DNA of 64,000 bases from Glossina fuscipes (Eukaryota; Arthropoda; Insecta; Diptera; Glossinidae), in assembly GCF_014805625.2 (NCBI RefSeq), contig NW_023998422.1:290035-354034 (forward strand). The letters are read 5' to 3'. The notes under the pieces were generated by a model that made no database searches, was not told the DNA's origin, and was given only the letters and a program-made list of their open reading frames with translations. Of this stretch, positions 44,801 to 59,240 are shown piece after piece (the first letter of the stretch is position 1; every line of letters begins with the position of its first letter). Both the position numbers and the translations under genes were made by a program.

Positions 44801-47800
44801 GCCGATAGCGATGTGAAATTTATGGTATATCTTCGATACTTCCAGAAATTCAGAAAGCAAATTGTAGAGTCTTCGCAGCAATGCAATGCTTCGAGTCTTA
44901 TTTAGATAAAATGTGGTCATTATTGAATAGATGACTATAATAAATGGCTCAGACTTTGTTAGATTGCATTATGGCTAATTGGGATTGATTCATTTTTTCA
45001 TGAAGCTGATCATTTTCTTTTTTCAAAATTGTTCTTTTGAAGTGCCTGCCGAAACATCTATTAAACTATTATTAGCATTTATTCGAAATTTCAATTTATT
45101 AGAGAGAATTCTGAATGGAAAAAAAATGAAAACAAGTAATAAAGCTACTTATTTGACTACAAAGCGAATCGATCTTCAAATATGTATGGTATGGTATATA
45201 TATATAAGATGTTGATGACCAATTTGATGAGCACACAATTTCGATGAGTTATTTAAATTCGTTCCAGAAGCGCTCTTATCCACATATAAATATATATATA
45301 TATTTATATATATACATATATGTATATAGCGTAAAATATACGCATGAGAAATACACTGATCATATTCAATTGGTGAATTGGTTTTTATGAGTATGAAAAA
45401 TTTTCCATGAATTCTTTATGAAACGACATTTCTATAATGACAACCTGACCTGCTTTAATAGAAATTCGCATTAACTTTACAAAAAAAAAAAAAAAAAAAA
45501 AAACTAAAAAAAAAATAAAAAAATATAATCAAATATTTATTGTAATGTGACTTAATTTATATTTTCTTGTAATTTCCGGGCTTAAATTTGTTTCACTTTA
45601 ATTTGAGAAACATTGCTTTATAGTGTAATCAAACATGCAAAAGTTTCGAGTCGCTTGTTGTTTGCACGGGATAAGAAAAAACTTTATGTGTATTGTTAGT
45701 CACAGTAACGTTTTCAACACCCTTAAAATGGGATGGGGATATTCTAGTTTTCTCATTACCCATATAAACACCGAGGTTAGGCATTGCTTTTCTTGCACAG
45801 ATTCGTTCATAGAGTAAGAATGGATTGCCCCGGCCTTATAGACTTTTCGAAAGACGCTAAAACTATTTGACTATAGTATTGTTAGAAACATGTAACTTTC
45901 GAAAATTTTCGATAAAGTCTTCCATCCAATACCCGACCATCGACTTGCAGCTGAACGCAAATATGGAAAAATGTGCCTATGATCGTTAGTAGTTCAGCAA
46001 CATACCCGTCAATTATGAAAAAATTTTTTTTTCGTTATCGACGACTGCAGGATCTTTCTTTTTTGCTTATCTTCTTTTCGCAAAAATTGTTTTCAATAAT
46101 AATTTCTAATGCCCGTAGGCGTATATTAAAAAGTTACGTATAAGCGACTTATCTCGTATCGGTTACTACCCGCCATTTATGGTGCAGTACTCATGTTTTA
46201 TGGCGATTAGTGAACACAGAAATTATATTCGGGTTAGGCATAACCTGTAATATCCACTACAGTTGCTGTAATCGTTGATCAATAATTCCGAGGAATAAGT
46301 TTTTTTTTTTTTTTTTTTTTTTTTGCAAACTTCAATTTTATTTACCAACGCAATCCTCCGCAATCATTTGATGATACAATCAGTTAAATATATCGACGGC
46401 TTTTTTATAGATTGGTCATTTTTGCAGTGACCCCATCATTTGATCTAAATCTCTTCTGTGTGTAGGTAACCTTTTGAGATTTTCAATAGTAGTAGCTCCA
46501 AGCAAGATCTGGAGAGTACCTTGGGGGAGGCAGCAACTCGAATTTCAATTGCTATGATTTTTCTTTGTAGCTACATAGAGTTATGACGTACTGCATCTGT
46601 TCTATTGGATCGCAACTTTATCATGCTCAAACTTTTTATGTATATTGATGTCTGTAGGATGGCAGTTGTCTGCAGCAACTACACTTTTCGATTATCGAGA
46701 ATAACTTGCAGGATATATTTGGGTTTTCTCCTCTATGTTGCAATCACTTCTGTTCTTCAAATCATCAAATAGCCGATAAATTGTCTTTTTTGAGGGAAAA
46801 CCGGGCCGGGCCGGCTTACGATTTTCTTTCATAATAAAATTGCGATTTCAGTCAACACTAGACGATTTTCTTAGACTTGAGGCAATTTTATTCAATTTTG
46901 AGGCAATTTTGGAAATAAGGGTTTACTAGAATCTATTTAAAGAGTATTTAGGAAATGTGATATTTAGGTCCTATTTGGGCATCATAAATATTCCGTTATA
47001 ATTGCAACGATCGAAAAGATTAACTCGATACGAAAAAAACAGTCGAGTACCATCGAGTATGAGAAAGCATAAGCATACGACTGTCGCCATAATGTCTTTC
47101 GAGCAAATATTGAGTTTGAAAATTGCATTCCCCTTTACAGGAAGTAGCGTGTCACTGGCGTTCATTAAAGCCTTGCAAAACTCTTAAAGAAAATGGTCGA
47201 AATTACATAAATTTTTTATAGACATCGTTTCAATTTTGTCATTTTTATACCCTACACCACTTGCGGTACCAGGATATATTAAGTTTGTGTGGAGGCATAC
47301 AATACTCAGGCAAACCTAAAATGCAGTCACCTTTTGTGGTGTCCATGCAGCATTACTTTCAGAAGTGAACCAAGCTTTTTTTGCCCGCCTAACGTATGTC
47401 CGTCTCATATCTTAGTATTCAACCTACAGTTTGTAATTTTTGAGGTATTTTCACGAAATTTGGTATACTAGCGAACGGTAATGACAAAATTTGGTTTGGC
47501 GATGGAAATTTACATTGATAAGGTAATCGAACTTAGCGAATTTGGACCGTGTAGATCTGTTTATTTGGATACAACCAACAATACCAAAAAAAATTCTAAT
47601 TGTCAATATTTTCACATTAGCAAATTCGATATCAAGTACCATCAAATCAAAAGGCAAATTCGATACGAGACCGTAAACGCTGCCGAGATCAAAATGCCTT
47701 TATTATTTCGTAATGAAAAGCTAATGGAAAATTTTTTATAAACTTGCCGCGCAAATTTTATAATGACTGTTACATGTTATCAATGACACATTATTCCCGG

Positions 47801-48403
47801 CATGAAGAAATTGATATATATCCATACTTGGCTGATGATCGTAAAAGAGATATAAACATAGGGGGAGGGATGATATTTCTCGTACCTGTTTTTAACTATC
47901 ACGGCTACAATCATTGAAAAATAAACTGAAATACGGCCAATAAGTCAATATTATTTAGACTTAATAGAAAACATATTTCTTTCTTACAAACGCAATGGCA
48001 ATGTTAACATATATTTGCTGGTGTCGGGTGTTATTATGAAATTTTTACTGGACATTATACACAATTTCATTGTGTTTCGTTAAATTAAAAATAAATATTT
48101 ATGGATCAAATTGCAGTTAAATAACTCTTAGTTTATACAATGAACAAGCGAAGTTGTTTTCAAATAGATATTAAAAAGCAATTGAATAATTTTATTTTCC
48201 ATTGTAGAATTTTTAGCAACAAACTGGGTAAATATTTAAATAATGCTGTATACAAATTTTTTATTAGCTTTCTATCAACACAATGGTTCCTTGAATGGTT
48301 CGAAAAACAAGAAAATTACAAATTTCAATTCGAAATTGACTGCGTTAGATGGCGGAATTCTGCCTATGTTATATAAAAACTTAGATAATTAAAAACAAGT
48401 AAA

Positions 48404-49235
48404 AACATTGTAGCCAGGCAAGGCCTACAATTAAATACCCTACGCCACATTGTTCATTCTTATCTTCATTATAGAACACAAAACTTATATCTTGTTTCTA
48501 TATAAAGGCATAGCACAAGGTTAATTTTTACATAGAGAAACATAGAAGATCCAAAAATAGCCGTAGATGATCTAAATCTTGTAGAGTTAATTTTGTATGA
48601 AATTACTATTATGGGCCAATTTCGATCACGACATATTAAAACATAGACTTTTCTGCTTTACAAAGCGTAAATTTTCGGGAAAATTCTTATTACGATATGA
48701 TCCAAAAAATAGGTCGAGATTGTCTAAATATGGTACAGTAAAGTTTGTTATTTTAGAGAACAATTATGATATAATTTTCGTCATGAAGCATTGAAAATTT
48801 TACCTTTCAGTCGTATGAACTATAGTTTTCATTATACGAGAGAGGATTCAAAAATTGCCCCAGCCGGTCCAATTTAGAATGCCGAAATACTACTACTTAC
48901 CTACTTTTACCGGGAAATATTGGAAATTGCAAGTTTTTTCCATATTACGACTTTTGAGAATAGGGCGTTATGAGGTCATAGAAGTAGACTGATCCGAACT
49001 ATTTTCAATTTGGGCCAAAACATGTCAATGTACCGAATTTCATCAAAATAGCTCAAAAATTGCGACCTATAGCTTGAACACAAGTTTACATGGACTGATA
49101 TCAGACAGAGAGACAGGCTTAGAACAATTCAGATGGCGATTCTGAATCGATCGGTATAATAAAAGATGGATCTACCATAAGCCCTTCTGCGTTTCATATA
49201 CGAACACACTAACTTAATATACAAGGGTCCAATTA
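48404..49235 (+). repeat. Dispersed repeat family B, copy 1
   Basis: Begins AACATTGTAGCCAGGCAAGG and TAAATACCCTACGCCAC, and ends with a series of shared blocks (AAAAATTGCGACCTATAGCTT, GATCGGT, CTTAATATA). It matches 59963-60725 in the same orientation and 51250-52045 inverted. A partial second unit continues from about 49240 to 49560. It codes for no protein. The AATACCCTACACCAC opening is common in intergenic DNA of calyptrate flies, from memory. Confidence 0.7.
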
Positions 49236-51249
49236 AATTTTTAGTGAATTCTCACAAGCACAGTTTACAGTAACTGCAGCTATTGTCGAGAAATTTTGAA
49301 AATTGGAGTGGTCGAAAAAGCGGACTGATCCGAATCATTTTTAAGACCTTTTGGTTAAAGTACATCTATGCATTAAAAATTCTCAAAAATATCTCAAAAA
49401 TTGCGACCTGCAACATGAACAGAAAAATGCATGGAGAGATGTCAGACGGACGCATAGACGTTTAGGTCGATTTGGAAAATGGGTCCGGTATAGTAAACGT
49501 TGGGTCAATCTTAAGACCTTTTGGGTGTTACATACATCGGCGTTAATTTAATATGCCCTGCATCAGAAGAGGTGTAAGGTATCATTATATAGAGAGACCG
49601 CTCATGCATAACTAATCCTGATAAAGCTGTTTTCTAATTTGATCTGTGATCAATAAGCTAAGAATATGTATATTAAGTTTGTTTCTTACTGACGTCGCAA
49701 GCACCTCGGAAACGGGCCACGTATTGAAAGACGAGCAGGAAGATACTTATAATCTGATGACATAATCTCAGGACAGAGTTTAGCGCTTTAACGAAATAAC
49801 GACGACTTCAATATATCCAGAATAATCGTGACACTATAATCTACGTTGTTTGTAGTTTTGGCATAAACACTATTTGGCGGAGCGATATAAAAAGTTTACG
49901 AAGTCCAGTTGACAGGATAGTGTGATCGCGCATTATTTGTAATAATTAGAAATCTCTTTATCAAATTTCATTTTTAATTTTTGTGGATGCAAGGATGCTG
50001 ACAAAGACGGGGATCGGCAAATATACAGCGTTTCTTCACGCATGCGTTGCAGCTTCCTCTTTTTCGCCTGTCTCAGTTCTTCTGTAATATTTTTCTACTT
50101 TTTTCTTTGTGTTCGGTATTAGCAAATATTCTTATGTGCACCGGCACCGATTTCCGATAAAAAAGAGGATAATTTATTATCTTTCAAAATACATTATACA
50201 TATAGAAATTCAAATCGGCCTATGCCTTCTACAGTCTTCCCATATCGATAAGGTGCAGAAATGTAAGGAGTGAGCTATACTTTCCTCGATCGTAATCATT
50301 CGAATGAATATACTATACGCAACGTTGAGAATCCAGGTATCTCTGCGATCAATTCTCAAAAAAACATTGGAAGAATATTTTGGAACAAGTTTGGAAGAAC
50401 AGTCTTCAATATCAAGCAATTCAGGCGAAAATCTATATTATTGAAGAGAAAAGAAGCGAACCCAAGGACAAGGGGAAAATTAAACAGATCCTACTACACT
50501 GCAAGAATGCATATACTTTGCGAGAAATATGCATCGTACATGTCTCTGACTTATGCGTTGAAGAGTTGAAAGCCAAGTCAAGTTCGAAAAATGAACTGAT
50601 CCGCCTGCAACTAATATATTGATCGAGTATAAATAATTACTACGGCTACCTGCAAAAGTAATCCTGAGTGAATTAATAACACGCCCACATTTAACGAAAT
50701 ATTTTTCAATTCTAATAGAAAAAAAAATTCTTTCGTTGCATTGTTATCCCATCTATCATAAACCATAAATCCCCTCCCTGTCCTATATATACATAAATAT
50801 TCGAAATAAATTGTATTCACATTTGTCTTGTGCTTTTGTAATCAGTGGTTTATGTGAGTGTAGCGTTTATTTTCGTTAATGTGTTCGGATGAACACTATA
50901 CATATAATTTCACATGATTTCATTTATCAATAAGCGCGAAATTTATATTATTGCATACATATGGTGTGATTTTTTTTAGGATGTGTTAACGTTTTCCTTC
51001 CTTACGGAGGCCATAAAGTCATTACAGTTTAGCTTATCTTCAGGCAATTAAGAGAAATGAAAAAATATTAATTTTCGATATAAGAAGAAAATGTTTGCGA
51101 TATTAGAAAATAAAGGAAGGAGAATAATACGAATAGATTGCACTGATCATTCCCACGTTGGATCATTGCACATTTTGTCATTTCGCTTAAGGCATGCGTA
51201 TAGTGAACGTCTGCACCTTTGTACACAGTTTTGAAATTTTTGTTTATCG

Positions 51250-52045
51250 TTATACCCTGCACCACGAGTGATGTAGTTAAGTTAATGCGTGTAACACACA
51301 GATGGGCTTAACATAGACCCATCTTTTATTATACCGATCGATTCAGAATCATAATCTGATTTAAGTCTGTCTCTCTGTCTTTGTTAATTCATTTTCTAGG
51401 TAAAGGTCGCAATTTTTGAGATATTTTGTTGAAATATTTTGCGATGACATGTTTTGATCTCAGGACGAACACTGTTGTAAATAGTTCGGATCGGTCTACT
51501 TGTTCGACCACTCCCCATGTAACGACTTTTCAGAATAGGTGGAACAAGTAGATCGATCCGAACTATTTTCAATAGCGTTCGTCCTGGGAGTCCCCATATA
51601 ACGCCCTATTCTGAAAAGTCGTTATATGGGAAAAAATCCTAATTTTCATATTTTCTTAGTAAACCTGACTAAGTAGTAGTTTTTGAGCATTCTAAATTGG
51701 TATGAAAACTTTGGACCGGCTGGGGCAATTTTTGAGCCCCCTCTCTTATCACGAAAACTAACGTTCATAAGATAAAAAGGTATAATTTTCGATGCTTCAT
51801 GATGAAATTTATATCATAATAGTAATTTAATATAAATAAATTAACTGTACCAAATTTGGACCATCTCGGCCTATTTTTTGGAGCGTATCCCAATAACGAT
51901 TATCACGAAAATTAATCCTAGATAGATAGACAAAGAAGAAAAATTTATGTTGTAATGTGTGTTGTTGAAAATGTTGGTGATAAGAATTGTGTTAGACAAT
52001 GTGGTGTAGAGTATGCAATAATTGGCCTTACCCGACTATAATGTT
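51250..52045 (-). repeat. Dispersed repeat family B, copy 2, with internal inversion
   Basis: Reverse-orientation copy of the element at 48404. It opens with TATACCCTGCACCACGAGTG and ends with ACAATGTGGTGTAGAGTATG. An inverted duplication lies inside (arms 51463-51505 and 51542-51584; a second pair at about 51513-51539 and 51605-51630), which the other copies lack. Confidence 0.7.
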
Positions 52046-52317
52046 CTTACTTCGAAAGTATTTTGTTTACATAGGTGTAGGGAGAAGGTAGTCAATTTCT
52101 TCATCGTATCACTCTTTCATTCACTTGTTGACTGTAATCATTTTAGCTTTTCCTTGGACGTCAGATTTCCGCTTAATTGCTTTTCATTCCGAGCAAATTT
52201 GAAAATTACATACAATTCACAAAAAACTTCTTGCATAATTATATCTCATTATGTCAGAATCTGTGATAACAGGATTATCAGTTCCAATACGAATTAATTC
52301 GTAATTTTAACTTCCAT

Positions 52318-52940
52318 TAAAATGGGAAGTTCTTGTACGCAGTTTGAAATTGAAAATTGCCTAAATTGGTCAGAGCAGAAGCCCGCAGTGGAACATAAAC
52401 TGAACGCAACTCTGTTTTTCTTAACACAAATTTGTGGGTTTTTGCTCGTTACTCAAACATTATGAAAGTTAGAAAGCTGAAATTTTCCGCATTTACTTTC
52501 GGAGGCACTCTAACCTTCACCTACGAAAATGGAACCAATCGGCCGTGTCCACACAAAGTTACGAGTAATTAAGTTTAATTCTTTTCACTTTTTTGAAGTT
52601 TCATGCTTTTTTATTGTCATAACACGAACATGACAAATCGTTTAAAACTATTTTGAAGATATATTATCTGTCTAAAAATGGATTAATTCTAGAATGAATA
52701 TGGTAGACATCGCGACCTGGTGGATTAATTTTTTCTTAATAATACCAGCGATATGGGTATCAAATAAAAGGACTTGGAGAGTAAATGCGAGAAGCTAAGT
52801 GTGTTAGAACCAATTTAAATATCTCGGTCGTCACGACATGGTGACCTAATTTTTTCGTTACAATACCGCTGATACGAGTATCACATAAATGGACTTGGAG
52901 AATAGAATGTGAGAAGCTAAGTGTGTTAACTCTAAATTAA
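52318..52940 (+). repeat. Dispersed repeat family A, copy 2
   Basis: Second copy of the family at 44165-44800, same orientation. A block containing ATCA(A/C)ATAAA(A/T)GGACTTGGAGA with a following GAGAAGCTAAGTGTGTTA is itself present twice (about 52758-52806 and 52870-52929) and is echoed near 53015-53065, so the right part is tandemly expanded. Confidence 0.6.
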
Positions 52941-54810
52941 TTGTGATTGTGTGCCACACCTTAAGGGTTAAATGTTTTCTTAAAAGTACCTTCGATATAG
53001 GTAGGATAATACCTTCGATCAAATGAAAGGAGTTGTAGAGTTGATTGCGATAAAGTGTGTTAGCTGCAATTTAATTATGGTGGACGTTTAGAAAAAACCG
53101 AATTTTTGGACATTAAAATCCCACGCCGAATATAACTTTTCCCCTTGTTTTGTTTCAACTAATTCTATTGAAGCTAAATTTTATTTGTCGATGGAAAATT
53201 GTATTAAAACAGGGCCATTAACCTGGCTAATGCTTAAAGGAAAATTACATTTTAAGGAATATGCATAGAAGGAAAATTTTTTTAGCTTCTAATTGATTGA
53301 ATGTTGCGACAAAGTGCTTGTCATTCAGATCGCACTGCCGTAACTTAACTATATAGATTAAGTATGTAGAGAACAAAAACAGATTTTTGTTAATGTTTTT
53401 TTTTTTTTTTTGGCCGGCAAATCAATGTTTAGCTTGCATATGCATGCCGGTGTGTATATACAAATATCCCAACGTAAAGCAAAACAAAACCGTTTATGTA
53501 ACAATATGAGCCGGACCTACTGGAAGTCAAAGGGGGAAGCGGGCTGCGAAAGACAACAGTTTGCGTATACTTGCAATTTTCTCTTTCAAAGCGAACGTGA
53601 CGGAAAATAAATACCGAAGACAGAAATTACACGCAGCATAAGACGAATCTTTTTACGCCTATCATGTTGCTCGGTCTTGTTGCTTCTTTGGAACAAATGC
53701 GAAAGGATAAAAATGACATTCTATTCTACGCTGTAAGAGTAGCTTAGGTAGAGCATAATTATATTTTAGGAATAGTCGACTGAACTGGAGGAGAAGCTAT
53801 TAGGGGATTGGGTTGGTGATTCCGATTTCAATTGGAAGACAGGCAAGCACAGTATGCAATCGATGCGCGGATATTCTTAAAAGATCTTGTATGCCTATAA
53901 GACAATAATAGGAAGGGAATTAGGAAGACAGTTACTCAAAATCTTCCCATAAGTAAAAGATGCGTAAAAATGTAAAATTTAACATTTTTAACTTGGCATA
54001 ACATAACCTAAAAAGTATATAATATAATAGAAATACTGATAAATCAATACGAAAAAAAAAAAAAGAAAAGCTAATGGACAGTTATATAATGTTAAGGATT
54101 ACTTGATCTAATTTTTTAACTTAACTGCAAACAGTCCAAACAACAATGTAAACGAGACAATTGCAAGCCGCTTGTTTTTTTCTCGCCAACGTATTGACCT
54201 CATCAATGAGTAAATGAAAGGAAGCCGGATGCATTAAATGGGCGGACAATTTCTCTATTCATCCCGATTAATATTATATATGCGATGAAAATATTACGTA
54301 TACTTCTCTATTCCGCGGTGTTGACTTAACAAATCTAATACATAATGTAGGGGATATATTAAAAACCGTTCTTTGGAAGTATTCTGTGCTAGTGCCGTTC
54401 ATTGTACGAGTATAGTTGCTATATATCAACGGTTTCTTTTGTAAAATATCACATAAATAGTGGTGTATACCTTCCAAATGCTTTATTAGTTGAAAAATAT
54501 TATTACAGTACGCGTCTCAGATAAATGAAAAAATTCTTTTTAAAAAAAATATTTTGAGAAAAAAAAAATAATTCTAAAATAAAACGTTTAAGAATATTGC
54601 AAAAAAAAAAAAAGAAAAAAAACTTATTTGCCAACCATTTACCAAAGGGCCCTAAAACCACCTACACGTTAGCAACAAAAGAAAAGACTGCAATAATTTT
54701 ATTAATTACTTAATGCTAATTGTGAATATTTCTTTTTGAGAATTCATAACATATTTCGCTTACTCATAAGCTAAACAAAAGGAACATAAATAACAATCTT
54801 TTAAAACAAA

Positions 54811-57800
54811 ATGAAGCCAATCTTGGAAGTTGTTTCACCAAATGTGCAAATTACTGATGATTATATTGAAACCGATTACGATTATCAGACATCGCATGTC
54901 AGACGTATCGGTAACGATCAAATGCAGGTAAGTTCTATAAATAACAATTTTAATTACTTTAAGTGAAAACAGAAAAAAAAGAATTTTTACTTTCCTGTTA
55001 TTTGTTAAAAAATATTTATGAAAAAGTTCGGTTTCAAATAATTGGCTCTAAGGTATTTTCAAAGAATAATTCCGAAAAATTCTTTTCAATTATTTTAAAT
55101 AAAAGCATAATTCTTGCTGTAGACTGTTCTACTTCAAAAATTTTGTAAAGGCTTTTTAGGCTAATAAGCTTACTTTTCAAGGAATTGTGAAAAGGATTAA
55201 ATTCACTTAGACCGCTCGATATGTTGCAAGTAAATAAAAAAAATTTTCAAAATTATTTAATAACATGTGCTTATAGCCAGCCATCCGAGAAGATGTTCTT
55301 GCATCTCTCAAGCCTTGCCTTATAGAATTTTTCTTCTTTCATTCAAATTGAATTAAAGGTATTTAATATATAGATAAATTGTTGAAAAGCTTATGGGAAA
55401 AACTCAAAATTTCAAAATCAAAAAAAAAAAAAGGCGTGCAAGTGAAAAGAATATTTTAAAAGCAAACACACCAACCAACAATTTCGCTAAGTAGGTAGGC
55501 AAAAAAAAAAAAAAAAAACAAATGCTATCAACAAGCCCAGCCAGCCCTTTGTATTATGTTTTAAATATTATTTTCTTTTAATTTTTTTAAAAGAATTAAT
55601 TTCCGGGCATAAATTTTCTTTCAAATATTCATTATATCAAATTTCGTGTTCATATGTAGGTAGAGAAGAGAAAAGAAGTTTTGAAAAAACCTTATATTGT
55701 TTGTTTTTTTTCTTTATAAAAGTATTATACCGATTATATATACGAAAAATGTAGAAAATGCTAGAATCGTTTAAATTGGAACGAAACCAGTGAATTTCCA
55801 ATGAAGCTATTTCTCATTTTTCAGTAAACAAGAAATTGATTGGAAGAGCAAGCAAGCTCAAGCAAGCGCACTGCATTTTCCCGGCAAACTTACATTGCGA
55901 TGGGGCATTAAGTTTGGCTAAGAACGAATCTTCGAGTATCCGACACTTACTTGTTTTTTTTAATGAATTAATTTGAAAGCTATAGAAAGCATATACCCAC
56001 ATACTGTAACTGTAAGGGTAACATGTTAAGAAAGTAAATAGACTATGCAATGCTACTCTTAACGCTCTTAGCCTCAATCAAAGGCAACATATTCAATATG
56101 ACATACGGCAGCTTAATCGCTTATCGCTTTTATTAATTATATAGTGGAAGATTTGAATCCGCATGAATATTAAGAGAGTTCAGATATTAAACGTATTTGA
56201 GACAAAGTTCATTGCTCTGCATTCTCTCTTTTCATTTCACATGACTAACCCCGATTACACTGTTTCTTACCTAATCAGGCATATATATATATATATCTAA
56301 TATGTATAGTATACTTTAGAAAACATCATGCGCTCCCCTTTATTAATGATACTGTGCCATAATTACCGTTATGCAATATCTTATGCTGCTCTCTTATCTG
56401 CACTTGCATATGACCTTTTCGTTGGCCAAAGCAATACAAGTTCAGGTTCAAGGTTATATTTTATAGGCCAATCATATATGCAAGCACACAGCTACACGTA
56501 AACTTGTTGCTTAGTTATTCGTATGTGATTGAGACGTTTGTTTATCTGTTCCATTCTGTTCGTTCGTTTCGAAAGTATATAAATTTCGTCAACACATTTG
56601 GGACAAGCAGACATACGTACACTTTGAATTTTTAATTTGTTTTACTTTTCTTTTTTTTTTCGATTCCTTCTTGGTAACTTTCCTGTTTTATTAAGGCAGG
56701 TCCCTGTATTCAAATATTATTTGACCCGTCAATCTTATTCAATTTTATATTTCGATTATGAAATAAATGTTGGCTCGTTCGGTCTCTTTTCGATAATTTC
56801 TAATCGACTCTGAAAATTCCTTATAAACGAAGGAACAATTCTCAACACATTGACTGCTGGAGGAAGGTGTAGAACAGAGAGGTGACAAAATCTTTGCTTT
56901 TTTTACTCAGAATGAAAACAATTGCAATTGCATGGCAGAGTAAAACTCTTTACATCCATATAGTTAGAGGAGTCTTCTCTTATAAGGGGAGGGTGCCGGA
57001 TTAAACATTGCAGGGATTTTGATTAAGGACTTTAAGTATATAGGAGATAACGGTCATTAATTGGTGTAACAAAGTTGTTCGGTAGTGAGCATAGAATGTT
57101 ACCCCATTGCCATTAAACATAGCATAATGTTCCCTGTGATAATAGTCTGCCTCACTGGTCAGAGCTTAGCAAAGAGTCCAACCGAGATTTATCGTTAAGA
57201 AGCAAATTCGAATTTTAATGACGGGTAACTAAGATTCGTTTTAAGACGACCGCAGTTTGCTTAGTCGCTATTACTACACATAAACGTATAAACTTTCGAC
57301 TCTAGAAAAGCAGTGCAGTTTAAAAAAAAAAATTCTTTGATAATTTTATAGGTAAAGTGATATCAATTGGTAGGTGACAATAGATATCTTGGCTTTCTTA
57401 CAACGAATAAATGTTTTTAAACCTGTTCGTTTTTGAAATAATGCAATTTTTTGCCTTTAGGTACTTCCTGAATGTGTAAATTTAAAGATACGTACGGGTC
57501 GCCGTGTACCTAAATTGGGCCTAATGTTAGTAGGTTGGGGCGGCAACAACGGTTCGACTTTAACTGCCGCCTTAGAGGCCAATCGTCGACAGTTACAATG
57601 GCGTAAGCGCTCTGGTACGCAGAAGGCCAACTGGTTTGGTTCAATTACGCAAGCTTCGACCGTATTGTTGGGTTCCGATGAAGAGGGCAAAGATGTTTAC
57701 GTACCTATGAAAGATTTACTACCCATGGTTAATCCAGATGATATTGTTATAGACGGTTGGGATATTAGCTCAATGAATATTGGTGATGCTATGCGTCGAG

Positions 57801-59240
57801 CCCAAGTTTTGGATATAGAATTGCAAGATCAACTCTATAATCAATTGAATACTTTAAAGCCGCGGCCGTCTATTTACGATCCAGACTTTATCGCAGCCAA
57901 TCAGTCGGAAAGAGTGGATAATATTATCAATGGTACGAAGTATGAACAGTTTGAGAAAATATGTCAAGACATACGCGATTTCAAGCAGCAAAACAATTTG
58001 GACACTATCGTTGTATTGTGGACTGCCAACACGGAAAGGTTTTGCGATGTTAAGCCCGGCTTAAATACGACCATGCAAGAATTGGAAGCATCTTTGAAAG
58101 CTAACAAAGCCGAAATATCACCATCCACTGTTTTTGCCATTGCCAGCATAAATGAAGGCGTAAGTTCTCTTCATCTATGCAATATATATTGAAAATATAT
58201 ACAATAAAAGTAATATTTTTCCTTAACTATTTAGTGCACATATATTAATGGATCACCACAGAATACCTTTGTTCCCGGTCTCATAGAACTAGCTGAACAC
58301 AAAGGTGTCTTTATAGCGGGCGATGATTTCAAATCCGGCCAAACTAAACTTAAATCTGTTTTGGTTGACTTTCTAGTTGGCGCAGGCATAAAACCAGCAT
58401 CTATTGTCAGTTACAATCATTTGGGAAACAATGATGGTAAAAATCTTTCTGCTCCTCAGCAATTCCGTTCAAAGGAGGTAATCTTGCTTTGATAAATCGA
58501 AAACGTTCGATTAATTGATATATATATATACATACATTTTTTTCAGATTTCGAAAAGTAATGTAGTAGACGACATGGTAGAATCCAATAAAATTTTATAC
58601 GAAGCTAATGAACATCCCGATCACGTGGTGGTCATCAAATATGTTCCCTATGTCGGAGATAGCAAGCGTGCCATGGATGAATATACTTCTGAAATTATGA
58701 TGGGCGGTCATAACACATTGGTTATACATAATACTTGTGAAGACTCTTTGTTGGCGTCACCGTTGATTTTGGATTTAGTGATTTTAGGTGAACTCTGCTC
58801 ACGTATACAAGTCAAAAACAATAACGATCACGCATCCACGTGGATACCGTTCAAACCTGTTCTCTCATTGCTTAGCTATATGTGCAAGGCGCCCTTGGTG
58901 CCACAAGGTGCTCAAGTCGTGAACTCTTTGTTCCGCCAACGGTCGGCCATTGAAAATATATTGCGCGCTTGCATTGGTCTGCCACCCACATCGCATATGA
59001 CATTGGAGCAAAGAGTAATAAGTTGAAAGCATCTACCAATAAGTTCTACTATTATTTATTTGGCTTTTGTTTTATTTACAGTTCGATTTCTCCTTGATAA
59101 CTAATCAACCGACCGTCAAGAAACTTAAATCAAATATTTACTCGACAGACATAGCAAGCAATGGAAAACTTCTAAAAAACGGCCACAGCAAGGCACAAAG
59201 TAACGGTTACGCCAATGGCGTTGCCAATGGAATTCATTAA
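54811..59240 (+). CDS. Inos: Myo-inositol-1-phosphate synthase
   Basis: Converts glucose-6-phosphate to 1D-myo-inositol-3-phosphate using bound NAD, the first and committed step of inositol synthesis, in the cytosol. Exons 54811-54927, 57461-58159, 58235-58477, 58547-59014 and 59082-59240 join in phase to 561 residues (about 565 in Drosophila, from memory). The NAD-binding glycine loop is GWGGNNGS (64-71). Other signature blocks are [20 protein letters not shown] at the end of exon 3, [19 protein letters not shown] and [16 protein letters not shown] in exon 4, all intact, with the active-site lysines in place. The first coding exon (39 residues) is separated by a 2.5-kb intron. The last residues ([12 protein letters not shown]) are low in complexity. 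AATAAA at 59666-59671 is a likely polyadenylation signal. Confidence 0.97.
56576..56583 (+). promoter_or_regulatory. TATA-like box in Inos intron 1
   Basis: TATATAAA in a locally mixed-composition stretch (TTCGAAAG before, TTCGTCAACACATT after). It could be an alternative promoter within the large first intron, but TATA-like strings are frequent in AT-rich DNA. A transcript from here would lack the first 39 codons. Confidence 0.15.

Larger units (their letters stand above)
43552..54810. other. 11-kb gene-poor block filled with dispersed repeats
   Basis: No gene recognised. It contains a poly-A run at 45480-45502, TA repeats at 45286-45325, a poly-T run at about 46299-46323, and copies of two dispersed repeat families listed separately. 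A decayed minus-strand frame near 46700-46835 (MKENRKPARPGFPSKKTIYR) may be a transposase relic. The right end is probably the promoter side of Inos. Confidence 0.5.

Noticed and set aside
52022..52297. Plus-strand frame of 91 codons
   Set aside because: It begins inside a family B repeat end and has no similarity to a known protein.
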